NCBI RefSeq assembly: GCF_900220975.1 | Contig: NZ_OBQD01000007.1 | Location: 1 to 64,000 of the forward strand | Origin: Rhizobium subbaraonis | Lineage (GTDB): Bacteria > Pseudomonadota > Alphaproteobacteria > Rhizobiales > Rhizobiaceae | Length of the DNA stretch: 64,000 bases | Direction: 5' to 3' | In this document: one piece after another, positions 43,924 to 52,593 of the stretch | How the letters are laid out: each line of letters opens with the position of its first letter | Numbering within the stretch: the first letter of the stretch is position 1 | The notes under the pieces: generated by a model | What the model saw: only the letters and a program-made list of their open reading frames with translations | Told to the model about the DNA's origin: nothing | Databases searched by the model: none | Program-made: the position numbers and the translations under genes

Positions 43924-44437
43924 CGACGGCGCCGCTGCCGCCTCGTTCGAAGAGGCTCTCCTGGCGCTCGTGCCCGGCTTGCGGCGTTATTCGCGGAGCC
44001 TGACGCGAACAGATGCCGACGGCGAGGACCTGTTGCAGGACTGCGTCGAAGCAGCACTCGCACGCCGCGCCCAGTGGCGCGGCGCCAATCTCCGCAGTTG
44101 GGCCTTCACCATCATGACCAACCTGTTCCGCAACCGCTACCGGGCGATGATGCGGCGCCCGACGGCGGCGATCGAGGAGGCCGAGCAGGTGGCGCTTGCC
44201 GATGACGACGGCGATCCCCTAGAGCGGACCCGTATCCGGGCGGCGCTGGAGGCGCTGACGCCCGACTATCGCACGACGCTGATGCTGGTGGTGGTCGAAG
44301 GCTATTCCTACCAGGAGACCGCGGACATGATGCGCGTTCCGATCGGCACCGTCATGTCCCGCCTGTCGCGCGCACGACACCAGCTTGCCTCCCGGCTGGC
44401 CCAGGATAACATCGTCCCCCTCAGGAGATCCAAATGA
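43907..44437 (+). CDS. ECF-family RNA polymerase sigma factor
   Basis: 176 residues. Sigma2 region (DGEDLLQDCVEAALARRAQW..LRSWAFTIMTNLFRNRYR) and sigma4 region (LEALTPDYRTTLMLVVVEGYSYQETADMMRVPIGTVMSRLSRAR) are complete. It begins inside the secreted-protein gene and its stop overlaps the anti-sigma start (ATGA). The sequence is not that of EcfG, and the partner is a membrane anti-sigma factor instead of NepR. It probably autoregulates this operon. Confidence 0.92.
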   Translation: MPHGPDDGAAAASFEEALLALVPGLRRYSRSLTRTDADGEDLLQDCVEAALARRAQWRGANLRSWAFTIMTNLFRNRYRAMMRRPTAAIEEAEQVALADDDGDPLERTRIRAALEALTPDYRTTLMLVVVEGYSYQETADMMRVPIGTVMSRLSRARHQLASRLAQDNIVPLRRSK

Positions 44438-45216
44438 TCCAAGCGACCGGCACAGTCGGCGAAAACGATCTGCATGCCTTCGTCGACGGCCTGCTGGATG
44501 AAGGCCGCCGCGCTGAGGTCGAAGCCTGGCTTCAGACAAACCCGCAGGATGCCGAGCGCGTGGCAAGCTGGTCGAGCCAGAACGAGCGCATACGGGAGGT
44601 GTTTGCCCGCGACTTCGTCTCCCGCGGCAGCGACGCCGAGATGCTCCGGCGCAATCGCCAGTCGCTCGGGTCGCGGTTCACCCGCCCCGCGATTGCCGCC
44701 GCCGCCGCACTGCTGATCTTCGCCGCCGGCTTCGGCAGCGGCCGGCTGACCATGGCGACGACTGCCCCGCCGTCCGGGGCGGCCACTGCCTCTCTTGCGC
44801 AGGAGGCGCGTTCCGCCTTCCTCGTCTACACCAGCGAGGTGCGCCATCCCGTCGAAGTCGCGGCCGACCAGCAGGACCATCTTGCCGCCTGGCTTGGCAA
44901 GCGGCTGGACTATCGTTTGCGACTGCCGGACCTTTCCGCGCTCGGCTACAGCCTTGTCGGCGGCAGGCTGCTGCCGGTCGGCGGCCAGCCGGGTGCGCTG
45001 CTGATGTACCAGAACGCCGGAGGCCAGCGGCTGACGATCATCGTCGGCCGCAACGCGGAACACCGGGAAACGAGCTTCCGCCTCGACACGGACGGTCCCG
45101 TCCGCACCTTCTACTGGATCGACGGCACAATCGGCTATGCCGTGACCGGAGAGATCCCGGCGGACGAACTTCGCGCCGTCGCCGACGAGTGCTACCGGCA
45201 GATGGAGGAAGCTTAG
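44434..45216 (+). CDS. Transmembrane anti-sigma factor
   Basis: 260 residues with AGGAG before the ATG. The N-terminal cytosolic segment [24 protein letters not shown] is the standard sigma-binding helix of this group (without a zinc Cys pair). One membrane helix about 84-104, then a periplasmic domain of about 150 residues that would sense the signal. It should hold the upstream ECF sigma factor inactive at the membrane. Confidence 0.9.
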   Translation: MIQATGTVGENDLHAFVDGLLDEGRRAEVEAWLQTNPQDAERVASWSSQNERIREVFARDFVSRGSDAEMLRRNRQSLGSRFTRPAIAAAAALLIFAAGFGSGRLTMATTAPPSGAATASLAQEARSAFLVYTSEVRHPVEVAADQQDHLAAWLGKRLDYRLRLPDLSALGYSLVGGRLLPVGGQPGALLMYQNAGGQRLTIIVGRNAEHRETSFRLDTDGPVRTFYWIDGTIGYAVTGEIPADELRAVADECYRQMEEA

Positions 45217-45329
45217 GGTCACCTCGGAGTTCTGCATCAGCCGTTCTCGCCGGCACACGCGTGGAAGCACCCGCCGAAACTTGGCATAGTGCCCGGCAAC
45301 AGGACGAATCATCAGTTGAGGACGTAAAT

Positions 45330-46172
45330 ATGGTCGGCATTCGCGACATCACACTGCCGGGCGGCGGCAGCGTTCCCGCCCTCGGCCAGGGGACCTGGCA
45401 CATGGGCGAAAGCAGAGCGGCGGCGCAAGGCGAGATCCGCGCTTTGCAGGCCGGGATCGACCTCGGCATGACGCTGATCGACACGGCCGAAATGTATGCG
45501 GACGGCGGCGCGGAAGAGGTTGTCGGCCGCGCCGTCGAGGGACGGCGCGACAGCGTGTTCATCGTCAGCAAGGTTCTTCCGTCGAATGCCAGCCGCAAGG
45601 GTACGGTCGCCGCCTGCGAGGCAAGCCTGAACCGGCTGGGAACAGACAGAATCGACCTCTACCTCCTGCATTGGCGCGGCCGCCATCCCCTTTCCGAGAC
45701 CGTCGCGGCGTTCGAGGCTTTGAGGGCGGCCGGCAAGATCGGCGCATGGGGCGTTTCCAATTTCGACGTCGACGATATGGAGGAGCTTTTGTCGGTTGCT
45801 GGCGGCGACCACGTCGCCGCGAACCAGGTGCTCTATAATCCCGCCCGCCGCGGCATCGAGTTCGACCTTCTGCCCTGGTCCGACGCACGCGGGCTCGCCA
45901 CCATGGCCTACTCGCCGCTCGACGAGGGCCGCCTCGTGCGCCATCCTGCCCTAGCCCGTATCGCCGCAAGCCACGGCGCCAGCGCGCCACAGGTCGCGCT
46001 GGCCTTCCTGCTTTCGCGCCGGCACGTCATCGTCATTCCGAAGTCCGGCTCGCCCGAACGCGTCGCGGAAAACCGCAAGGCCGCCGATCTGATCCTCACG
46101 TCCGACGATATGGCCGCCCTCGACGCAGCCTTCCCGCCGCCAAGGCGCAAGCAGCCGCTGGAAATGATATGA
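45330..46172 (+). CDS. Aldo/keto reductase
   Basis: 280 residues from ATG at 45330 with GAGGA upstream. Catalytic tetrad pattern: Asp and Tyr in [12 protein letters not shown], Lys in IVSKVLPSN, His in [13 protein letters not shown]-binding end: [19 protein letters not shown]-barrel AKR close to the YeaE/DkgA type. Reduces aldehydes or ketones with NADPH in the cytosol. No operon partner. Confidence 0.93.
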   Translation: MVGIRDITLPGGGSVPALGQGTWHMGESRAAAQGEIRALQAGIDLGMTLIDTAEMYADGGAEEVVGRAVEGRRDSVFIVSKVLPSNASRKGTVAACEASLNRLGTDRIDLYLLHWRGRHPLSETVAAFEALRAAGKIGAWGVSNFDVDDMEELLSVAGGDHVAANQVLYNPARRGIEFDLLPWSDARGLATMAYSPLDEGRLVRHPALARIAASHGASAPQVALAFLLSRRHVIVIPKSGSPERVAENRKAADLILTSDDMAALDAAFPPPRRKQPLEMI

Positions 46173-46238
46173 CACACCTCCAAAACGCCATAAAGCTGCA
46201 CAAACTCGAAAGCTCCCCCACCCACTAAAGCGTTGGCA

Positions 46239-46760
46239 ATGGTGTTTCGAACTTTTTGTCGGTTAGGACTGGCTGGCGTGGCTGCCCTAAGTATCGGCCA
46301 TACATCGAAAGCCACAGCTGCGGAGAACGGAAAAAATCGATCATCGACAATCCGCTTTGGCATCATTTTCGCGGATGGAAGAAAGCACCAACGGGAGACA
46401 CGATGCAACGAGGCTGAGACTTGCGAGATTTATCGCAACGATGATTTGGGAGTGACGATCGCAATATTGAAAGAGAGAGAACCAAGGCGAAAAATATCGA
46501 AAACCGTTCGAATATCATGCAAGGATTTCGATTGTTTCTTTGAAAATTCCCAATCCATTATAGAGATATACGGTTCACAGCCTGTCCGTTTCCACAAGGG
46601 AGAGCGTCCCAGAGGATTGGAGTGGCAACAAAACGAACATTACGGAAGTCTCGCAATTCAGTTCGAGACAAAGGCGAAAACGCAATCTTTGATAAAGGAA
46701 ACGTCAATCGAACTCGGCGGTCCACCCGACAAGAGTCGGGCAGACCAGCGCAAAATTTAG
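46239..46760 (+). CDS. AT-rich orphan exported protein
   Basis: 173 residues from ATG at 46239 (a TTG two codons upstream is possible). A signal peptide (about 1-27, ending KATA-AEN) is followed by a basic mature protein with four Cys (TRCNEAETCEIYR, ISCKDFDCFF) suited to two disulfides. Base composition is much lower in GC than both neighbours, and codon use differs, which suggests acquisition by transfer. No family recognised. It sits alone between an aldo/keto reductase and ilvH. Confidence 0.6.
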   Translation: MVFRTFCRLGLAGVAALSIGHTSKATAAENGKNRSSTIRFGIIFADGRKHQRETRCNEAETCEIYRNDDLGVTIAILKEREPRRKISKTVRISCKDFDCFFENSQSIIEIYGSQPVRFHKGERPRGLEWQQNEHYGSLAIQFETKAKTQSLIKETSIELGGPPDKSRADQRKI

Positions 46761-46787
46761 CCGGCAGCGGCTGAATCGTAGTTTGGC

Positions 46788-47360
46788 TCACATCCCCTGC
46801 GGGCCGCGGTTCATCGCGGCGATGCCGGTGCGGCAGACCTCGATCAGGCCGAGCGGCTTCATGATGGCGATGAACTGGTCGATCTTCGACACCTTGCCGG
46901 TGATCTCGAAGACGAAGTGCTCGGTGTTGGCATCGATGACCGAAGCGCGGAAGGCATCGGCAAGCCGCAACGCCTCGACCCGGTGATCGCCGGTGCCCGA
47001 CACCTTGACCAGCGCCAGTTCGCGCTCCAGCGGCCGCTCATGGCCGAGGTCCTTGGCGCGGACGGTCAGGTCGACGACCCGGTGCACCGGAACGATACGC
47101 TCCAGTTGCGCCTTGATCTGCTCCAGCACGTGCGGGGTGCCGCGGGTGACGATGGTGATGCGCGACAGATGCGCCTGATGCTCCGTCTCCGAAACGGTCA
47201 GGCTTTCGATGTTGTATCCGCGGCCGGAAAACAGGCCGATGACGCGGGCCAGCACGCCCGGCTCGTTGTCGACGAGGACCGATAGCGTGTGGCTTTCCGA
47301 AACCTGCGTCTCGGGAGCGATGAAATAGGCCGAACCGGTCGGCTGAAGATGTGCGTTCAT
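46788..47360 (-). CDS. ilvH: Acetolactate synthase small (regulatory) subunit
   Basis: 190 residues from ATG at 47360 with GGGAGGAA. N-terminal ACT domain (SHTLSVLVDNEPGVLARVIGLFSGRGYNIESL) that binds valine for feedback inhibition, and the C-terminal small-subunit domain (LALVKV..EHFVFEITGKVSKIDQFI). It activates the large subunit encoded 21 bp upstream. Both are under the attenuator at 49218-49334. Confidence 0.97.
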   Translation of the reverse strand: MNAHLQPTGSAYFIAPETQVSESHTLSVLVDNEPGVLARVIGLFSGRGYNIESLTVSETEHQAHLSRITIVTRGTPHVLEQIKAQLERIVPVHRVVDLTVRAKDLGHERPLERELALVKVSGTGDHRVEALRLADAFRASVIDANTEHFVFEITGKVSKIDQFIAIMKPLGLIEVCRTGIAAMNRGPQGM

Positions 47361-47381
47361 GGACTTCGTTCCTCCCGTATA

Positions 47382-49160
47382 TCAGACTAGCTGGCGACCC
47401 TTGGCGTCGATCGCGTTCGCGACCGCCTCGTCCGTCGCCTCGTCGGGCAGCAGCATCTCGTTGTGCGCCTTGCCGGACGGGATCATCGGGAAGCAGTTTG
47501 CCAGGTTGGCAACGCGGCAATCGAAGATCACCGGCTTCTTGACCGAGATCATTTCCTGGATTGCGCCATCCAGATCGGCTGGCTTGTCGCAACGCAGGCC
47601 GACGGCGCCATAGGCTTCGGCGAGTTTGACGAAGTCAGGCATTGCCTCGGTGTAGGAATGCGACAGACGGTTGCCGTGCAAGAGCTGCTGCCACTGGCGG
47701 ACCATCCCCATGTACTGGTTGTTGAGGATGAAGATCTTGATTGGCGCCTCGTACTGGATCGCAGCCGACATCTCCTGGATGCACATCTGGATGGAAGCGT
47801 CGCCGGCGATGTCGATGACGAGCGCGTCGGGATGGGCGATCTGCACGCCGAGGGCGGCCGGCAGGCCATAGCCCATCGTGCCGAGCCCGCCGGAGGTCAT
47901 CCAGTGGTTCGGCTGCTCGAAGCCGAAGAACTGCGCAGCCCACATCTGGTGCTGGCCGACTTCGGTGGTGATGTAGGTGTCGCGATGCTTGGTCAGCTCG
48001 TACAGCCGCTGGATCGCGTATTGCGGCATGATGACGTCATCGTTGGGCTTGTAGGCCAGCGAGTTGCGCGCACGCCACTTGCTGATCGAGGTCCACCAGT
48101 CGGCCAGGTGTTCCTTGCCCGTGGTCTTTGCGGAGGCGCGCCACAGCCGGACCATGTCTTCGAGGACGCGGCCGACGTCACCCAGGATCGGAATGTCGAC
48201 CCGGACGTTCTTGTTGATCGAGGACGGATCGATATCGATGTGGATCTTCTTCGAATTGGGCGAAAACGCATTCAGGCGGCCGGTAATGCGGTCGTCGAAG
48301 CGCGCGCCGATGCAGACCATGACGTCACAGTCATGCATCGCCATGTTGGCCTCGTAGGTGCCGTGCATGCCCAGCATGCCGAGCCAGTTCTTGCCGGATG
48401 CGGGATAGGCGCCGAGCCCCATCAGCGTCGAGGTGATCGGGAAACCGGTCAGTTCGACCAGTTCGCGCAGCAGGTGCGAAGCCTCGGGGCCAGAATTGAC
48501 GACGCCGCCGCCGGAATAGATCACCGGCTTTCGGGCGCCCTGCATCAGGGCTACGGCCTCGCGGATGCGGTCGAGGTCGCCTTGGACCTTCGGCTCGTAG
48601 ACGTGCTGCGAGGGCGTGGCGGACGGGGCGACATAGGTGCCGGTGGCGAACTGGATATCCTTCGGGATGTCGACAACGACCGGGCCGGGACGGCCGCTCT
48701 TGGCGACACGGAAGGCCTCGTGGATGGTGCGCGCCAGCTGGTTGACGTCCTTGACCAGCCAGTTGTGCTTGGTGCAGGGCCGGGTGATGCCAACCGTGTC
48801 GCATTCCTGGAACGCGTCCGAACCGATCAGCGAGGTCGGGACCTGGCCGCTGAGGCAGACGAGCGGGATCGAATCCATCAGCGCGTCCTGCAGCGGCGTG
48901 ACGGCATTGGTCGCGCCGGGGCCGGAGGTCACCAGCATAACGCCGACCTTGCCGGTGGCGCGCGCATAGCCTTCGGCGGCGTGCCCTGCCCCCTGCTCGT
49001 GACGGACGAGGATGTGCTGTATCTCGTCCTGCTGGAAGATCTCGTCGTAGATCGGCAGGACGGCGCCGCCCGGATAGCCGAAGATGTGCTCGACGCCATT
49101 GTCCTTCAGTGCCTGCAGGACGATTTCGGCGCCCGTCATCTGGTTCTCAGTTCCACTCAT
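47382..49160 (-). CDS. ilvI: Acetolactate synthase large (catalytic) subunit
   Basis: 592 residues if ATG at 49160 is used (GGAAAC 8 bp before); ATG at 49184 has no ribosome binding site. ThDP enzyme: N-terminal FGYPGGAVLPIYDEIF with catalytic Glu in VRHEQGAGHAAEGYARA, central FAD-binding domain, and C-terminal ThDP motif GDASIQMCIQEMSAAIQYEAPIKIFILNN (GDx..NN). First common step of branched-chain amino acid synthesis. Expression depends on escape from the upstream attenuator. Confidence 0.97.
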   Translation of the reverse strand: MSGTENQMTGAEIVLQALKDNGVEHIFGYPGGAVLPIYDEIFQQDEIQHILVRHEQGAGHAAEGYARATGKVGVMLVTSGPGATNAVTPLQDALMDSIPLVCLSGQVPTSLIGSDAFQECDTVGITRPCTKHNWLVKDVNQLARTIHEAFRVAKSGRPGPVVVDIPKDIQFATGTYVAPSATPSQHVYEPKVQGDLDRIREAVALMQGARKPVIYSGGGVVNSGPEASHLLRELVELTGFPITSTLMGLGAYPASGKNWLGMLGMHGTYEANMAMHDCDVMVCIGARFDDRITGRLNAFSPNSKKIHIDIDPSSINKNVRVDIPILGDVGRVLEDMVRLWRASAKTTGKEHLADWWTSISKWRARNSLAYKPNDDVIMPQYAIQRLYELTKHRDTYITTEVGQHQMWAAQFFGFEQPNHWMTSGGLGTMGYGLPAALGVQIAHPDALVIDIAGDASIQMCIQEMSAAIQYEAPIKIFILNNQYMGMVRQWQQLLHGNRLSHSYTEAMPDFVKLAEAYGAVGLRCDKPADLDGAIQEMISVKKPVIFDCRVANLANCFPMIPSGKAHNEMLLPDEATDEAVANAIDAKGRQLV

Positions 49161-49218
49161 CGGAATGTTTCCGTTCGTTACCATGGTTTGAAAGTGTGAT
49201 TAGCGAAATCGTGGGCAT

Positions 49219-49242
49219 AAAAAAAGGCCCCTTTCGGAGCCT
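49219..49242 (-). terminator. Attenuator terminator of the ilvIH leader
   Basis: On the minus strand AGGCTCC-GAAA-GGGGCCT (49242-49225) with one G-T pair is followed directly by a run of seven T (to 49219). It lies between the leader peptide and ilvI, 58 bp before the ilvI start. Confidence 0.9.
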
Positions 49243-49249
49243 GCTTACC

Positions 49250-49296
49250 GCGCATGGGTGCTTTCGCCCGGTGGTCACACCACCTTGCCCATGCGC
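49250..49296 (-). promoter_or_regulatory. ilvIH leader: pause/antitermination hairpins
   Basis: GCGCATGGG (49296-49288) and CCCATGCGC (49258-49250) are perfect 9-bp complements and enclose a smaller hairpin GGTGG-tgtga-CCACC. The first arm lies inside the leader peptide codons, so ribosome position will decide whether this structure forms. Its 3' arm ends 7 nt before the terminator stem, which lets the structures compete. Confidence 0.75.
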
Positions 49297-49334
49297 CTTC
49301 CCACCACAAGAATCTTCGCGATATTCGAAATCAT
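49275..49334 (-). CDS. ilvIH leader peptide, 19 residues, rich in branched-chain residues
   Basis: ATG at 49334 to TGA at 49275 reads MISNIAKILVVGRRMGKVV: three Ile, one Leu and four Val in 19 codons. No ribosome binding site precedes it; the promoter suggests transcription starts at or within 2 nt of the ATG, so it should be read from leaderless mRNA. When charged Ile, Leu or Val tRNA is scarce the ribosome stalls and the downstream terminator should fail to form. Attenuation of this kind is established for proteobacterial ilv operons. Confidence 0.85.
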   Translation of the reverse strand: MISNIAKILVVGRRMGKVV

Positions 49335-49342
49335 GAGGCGGA

Positions 49343-49371
49343 TTGATAATCGCTAAAGCGTTGATCGTCAA
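49343..49371 (-). promoter_or_regulatory. Predicted sigma-70 promoter of the ilvIH leader
   Basis: TTGACG (49371-49366), 17-nt spacer, TATCAA (49348-49343). The expected start point falls at about 49336-49334, the A of the leader ATG. Confidence 0.6.
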
Positions 49372-49499
49372 CCGCCGTTGATTGCTTCGTTTCGGCACAA
49401 CCGAACGACAACCGGGAATGGTTCAGGCTGGCACGGCCTACGACCAGGATACGCATTGTTAAGCGAGCGCTGTTATTCTCGCCTCAAAAGGGGCAAGGA

Positions 49500-51590
49500 G
49501 TGCCTGCGTTGCGTAACACTGATTTACATCGTTCGTCGGCAGCCGGCGAACAGGATCGGCGAGACGACGATACACCTGGGAACCGTCTCTTGGGACGCGT
49601 CGTCGCCTGCAGCGGCTCGCGGGCGACCATCAGCGCGGTGGCCGAGGAAGGCCAGACCTCGCTGACGGAACTCTGGTCCGTCGGACGCCTGATCTCCATC
49701 TCGGTCGGCGACAACCGCATCGTGGCGCTCGTATATGCCATGGCGACCGACCAGCAGAGCTGGTCGACGAACGGCGACACGCTCTTTCACGTCGAGGTCG
49801 AGCTTCTCGGCGAGGTCCACATGGGACCGGACGGACGCGAGGAGTTTTCCGCCGGCATATCCGCCTATCCCTATCTCGGCGCGATCGCGCACCGTATCCG
49901 CGCCTCCGACCTCGCCAAAGTCTACGACACCGGCATGAACGACGTCTGCGTGATCGGCAAGCTGACGCAGGACGAGTCGCTGGACGCCACCATTCACGTC
50001 CCCTCGATGCTGTCCAAGCACTTCGCGATCGTGGGCACCACCGGCGTCGGCAAGTCGACAGCAGTCACGCTGCTCCTGCACAAGGCGATCCAGTCCGATC
50101 CGAAGCTGCGTGTGCTGATCCTCGACCCGCACAACGAATTCGCAGCCGCCTTCCCCGACCACGCGGTCGTCATCGAGACCGACACGCTCGACCTGCCGTT
50201 CTGGCTGTTCAAGCTGGAGGAGTTCGCAGAGGTCGTGTTCCGCGGCCGGCCGGCCGTCCCCGAAGAGATAGATGTGCTGCGCGACCTCATCCCCGAAGCG
50301 AAAAAGGCCTTTCGCGGCTCCGGCGAGGGCGGGCTGATGCGCCGTACCAACGAGAAGAGTTCGATCACGGCCGACACGCCGGTGCCCTTCCGCATCGCCG
50401 ACCTGCTGGCGCTGATCGACGAGCGCATCGGCCGCCTCGAGGGGCGCACCGAAAAGCCGCACCTTCGCTCGCTGAAGGTCAAGATCATGTCTGCGATCAA
50501 CGATCCTCGCTATCACTTCATGTTCTCCTCGAACACGATCACCGATACGATCCTGGATACGGTCGCGCGCATCTTCCGCATTCCGGGCAACGGCCGGCCG
50601 ATCACCACGTTCCAGCTCGCCGGCATCCCCTCCGAGGTGGTCAACTCCGTCGCGTCCGTCCTCTGCCGCATGGCCTTCGAGATCGGCCTGTGGAGCAATG
50701 GCGGCGTCCACATGCTGGTCGTATGCGAGGAGGCGCACCGTTACGTGCCCGCCGACGCCAGCGCCGGCTTCCTGCCGACCCGGCAGGCGATCGCCCGCAT
50801 TGCAAAGGACGGCCGCAAGTACGGCGTCTCACTCGGCGTCATCACCCAGCGCCCCGGCGAACTCGACCCCACGATCCTGTCGCAGTGCTCCACCGTGTTC
50901 GCCATGCGGCTTGCCAACGATCAGGACCAGGAGATCATCCGCTCCGCCATCCCCAATTCGTCCTCGTCCACGACGAGCTTCATCTCCTCGATCGGCAACG
51001 GCGAGGCGATCGCATTCGGCGAGGCAGTGGCCGTGCCGATGCGGATGAAGTTCTCCCGCGTCTCGGAAAGCCGCCTGCCGAAGGCAAACGGCGTCGTCGT
51101 CAAGGCAAGCGAGGATACGCCCGATACCGTCGACCTGCGCTCGATCGTCGGGCGCATGCGCTCGGTCTCCGGGCCGGACATCTCGTCCTTCCAGAGCTCC
51201 ATCCTCGCCGCGGAAAACGACGCTTCGGCAATGCGCAGCACCTTCGCCGAGCCCCCGCCTTCCCGGCTGGACCGCGTAGACGACTATCGGGAAACGCAGC
51301 ACGCCCAGCAGACCGTGTCGTCAAATGGCGATGCGGCGATGAGCGAACCGGACATCCAGCCCTATCGCCCGGACATGCTGCCGGGTGTCCCGGCAGGACC
51401 TTCGCCGCTCTCGGCGCACGACCGCTTCGAGGCGCTGCGGCGGGAGCTGAATGCCGGCCACGACGCGAGCCCTTCCCAGCCCAACAGGCCAGCGCGGCCC
51501 GCATTCGGCGAGACCGGTGAGACCCGGCGCGAAGGCTCCATCCGCGAACAGTTGCTGAAGAAGCCTCTCAGCAGCCTCGTGCGCAAGTAG
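49500..51590 (+). CDS. HerA/DUF87-type ATPase
   Basis: About 696 residues. N-terminal HAS-barrel-like beta domain (about 28-110), then a FtsK/HerA ATPase core: Walker A GTTGVGKST (179-187), DPHNEFAAAFPDH, Walker B LVVCEEAH and the arginine-finger region. The C-terminal 150 residues are low in complexity and end KPLSSLVRK. GTG at 49500 overlaps the AAGGAG box; TTG at 49509 has better spacing and may be the true start. HerA proteins form hexameric DNA translocases, often with NurA; no nuclease gene is beside it. Could act in DNA end processing. Confidence 0.85.
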   Translation: MPALRNTDLHRSSAAGEQDRRDDDTPGNRLLGRVVACSGSRATISAVAEEGQTSLTELWSVGRLISISVGDNRIVALVYAMATDQQSWSTNGDTLFHVEVELLGEVHMGPDGREEFSAGISAYPYLGAIAHRIRASDLAKVYDTGMNDVCVIGKLTQDESLDATIHVPSMLSKHFAIVGTTGVGKSTAVTLLLHKAIQSDPKLRVLILDPHNEFAAAFPDHAVVIETDTLDLPFWLFKLEEFAEVVFRGRPAVPEEIDVLRDLIPEAKKAFRGSGEGGLMRRTNEKSSITADTPVPFRIADLLALIDERIGRLEGRTEKPHLRSLKVKIMSAINDPRYHFMFSSNTITDTILDTVARIFRIPGNGRPITTFQLAGIPSEVVNSVASVLCRMAFEIGLWSNGGVHMLVVCEEAHRYVPADASAGFLPTRQAIARIAKDGRKYGVSLGVITQRPGELDPTILSQCSTVFAMRLANDQDQEIIRSAIPNSSSSTTSFISSIGNGEAIAFGEAVAVPMRMKFSRVSESRLPKANGVVVKASEDTPDTVDLRSIVGRMRSVSGPDISSFQSSILAAENDASAMRSTFAEPPPSRLDRVDDYRETQHAQQTVSSNGDAAMSEPDIQPYRPDMLPGVPAGPSPLSAHDRFEALRRELNAGHDASPSQPNRPARPAFGETGETRREGSIREQLLKKPLSSLVRK

Positions 51591-51624
51591 CGCGGGAGCG
51601 GAACGGTTTCGTCCGCCGTCGCGC

Positions 51625-51643
51625 CGCCACCGGACGGGTGGCG
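51625..51643. terminator. Hairpin between converging herA-type and miaA genes
   Basis: CGCCACC and GGTGGCG (7-bp stem, 5-nt loop) in the 90-bp gap. No U-tract; termination function uncertain. Confidence 0.4.
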
Positions 51644-51680
51644 CCTCGGCGTGCAACGCTCGCAGGCGCCCGGCCCTTTG

Positions 51681-52571
51681 TCAGAACGGCACTGGCGAAA
51701 CCGCGTCCCAGCGCAGCCAGCTTTCGTCCATCTGGTTGCGGAACCAGGTCATTTGCCGCTTGGCATATTGCCGTGTCGCCGCAGCCCCCCGTTCGACGAC
51801 GTCGGCTTCGCCCATGGAGCCAACAAGCAAAGCTGCAATCTGTGGCACGCCGATCGCCTTCATCACCGGCATCTCCGGCGGCAGGCGGAGCGCCAATAGC
51901 GTACGCACCTCGTCAACGGCGCCGGATTGAAGCATCGCCGCAAAGCGCCGGTCGATGCGCTCGTGCAGCAGTGCGCGTTCGGGCAGAACGACGATCTTCA
52001 ACGCCCGGGCCGGATCGATCACCGCAGGGGCTGCGGCAGATTGCAGTTCGCGAATGGAGCGGCCGCTGACCTCAAGAATTTCCAGCGCCCGCAGGATACG
52101 CTGCCCGTCATTGGCGCGGATCGCCTCGGCCGAGCGTGGGTCGCGCTGCCCAAGCTCCGCATGCAGGGCAGGCGCTCCCTCGTCCGCAAGGCGCGCGCGC
52201 AATTTCTGGCGCACCGCATCGGGGACTGCCGGCATGTCGGAAAGGCCGCCCGTCAGCGCCTTGAAATAAAGGCCCGTCCCCCCGACGAAAACGGGAAGCT
52301 TCGACCTGCGGCGCAGATCCGCCACGACGTCCGTCGCCTGCCGCAGCCATTCGCCGCTCGAATAGGCCTGTCCCGCCGGCGTGTGCCCGTAGAGCAGGTG
52401 TTCGATACCGCCCATCTCGTCCGGCTGCGGGCGCGCCGTCAGCACGTTCAGCGTATCGTACACCTGCATGCTGTCGGCATTGACGACGACCCCGCCATGC
52501 GCCTGCGCCAGCCGTACTGCCAGCGCGGACTTGCCGCTGGCCGTCGGGCCGGTTATCAGGATCGCGTCCAT
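51681..52571 (-). CDS. miaA: tRNA dimethylallyltransferase
   Basis: 296 residues from ATG at 52571, preceded by GAAGGTGAC; upstream in-frame ATGs would overlap serB. P-loop GPTASGKSALA at the N-terminus, then VNADSMQVYDTLNVLTARP, VGGTGLYFKALTGGL, and KAIGVPQ and AAATRQYAKRQMTWFRNQ that hold the tRNA. It adds the dimethylallyl group to A37 of tRNAs reading UNN codons. Divergent from serB with only 22 bp between the start codons. Confidence 0.97.
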   Translation of the reverse strand: MDAILITGPTASGKSALAVRLAQAHGGVVVNADSMQVYDTLNVLTARPQPDEMGGIEHLLYGHTPAGQAYSSGEWLRQATDVVADLRRRSKLPVFVGGTGLYFKALTGGLSDMPAVPDAVRQKLRARLADEGAPALHAELGQRDPRSAEAIRANDGQRILRALEILEVSGRSIRELQSAAAPAVIDPARALKIVVLPERALLHERIDRRFAAMLQSGAVDEVRTLLALRLPPEMPVMKAIGVPQIAALLVGSMGEADVVERGAAATRQYAKRQMTWFRNQMDESWLRWDAVSPVPF

Positions 52572-52593
52572 GTCACCTTCAGGAATCCTCATC

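Noticed and set aside
43907-44437. Idea that this ECF sigma factor is EcfG itself, recognising the three GGAAC promoters
   Set aside because: Its sequence does not match EcfG, and it is paired with a membrane anti-sigma factor and not with NepR/PhyR; EcfG should lie elsewhere.
47463-49199. A long rightward open frame antisense to ilvI
   Set aside because: Same reason: it mirrors the well-identified acetolactate synthase gene and carries no protein motif.
49500-51590. HerA ATPase as part of a phage-defence system
   Set aside because: No NurA, Sir2, DUF4297 or other nuclease/effector gene is adjacent; neighbours are housekeeping genes.
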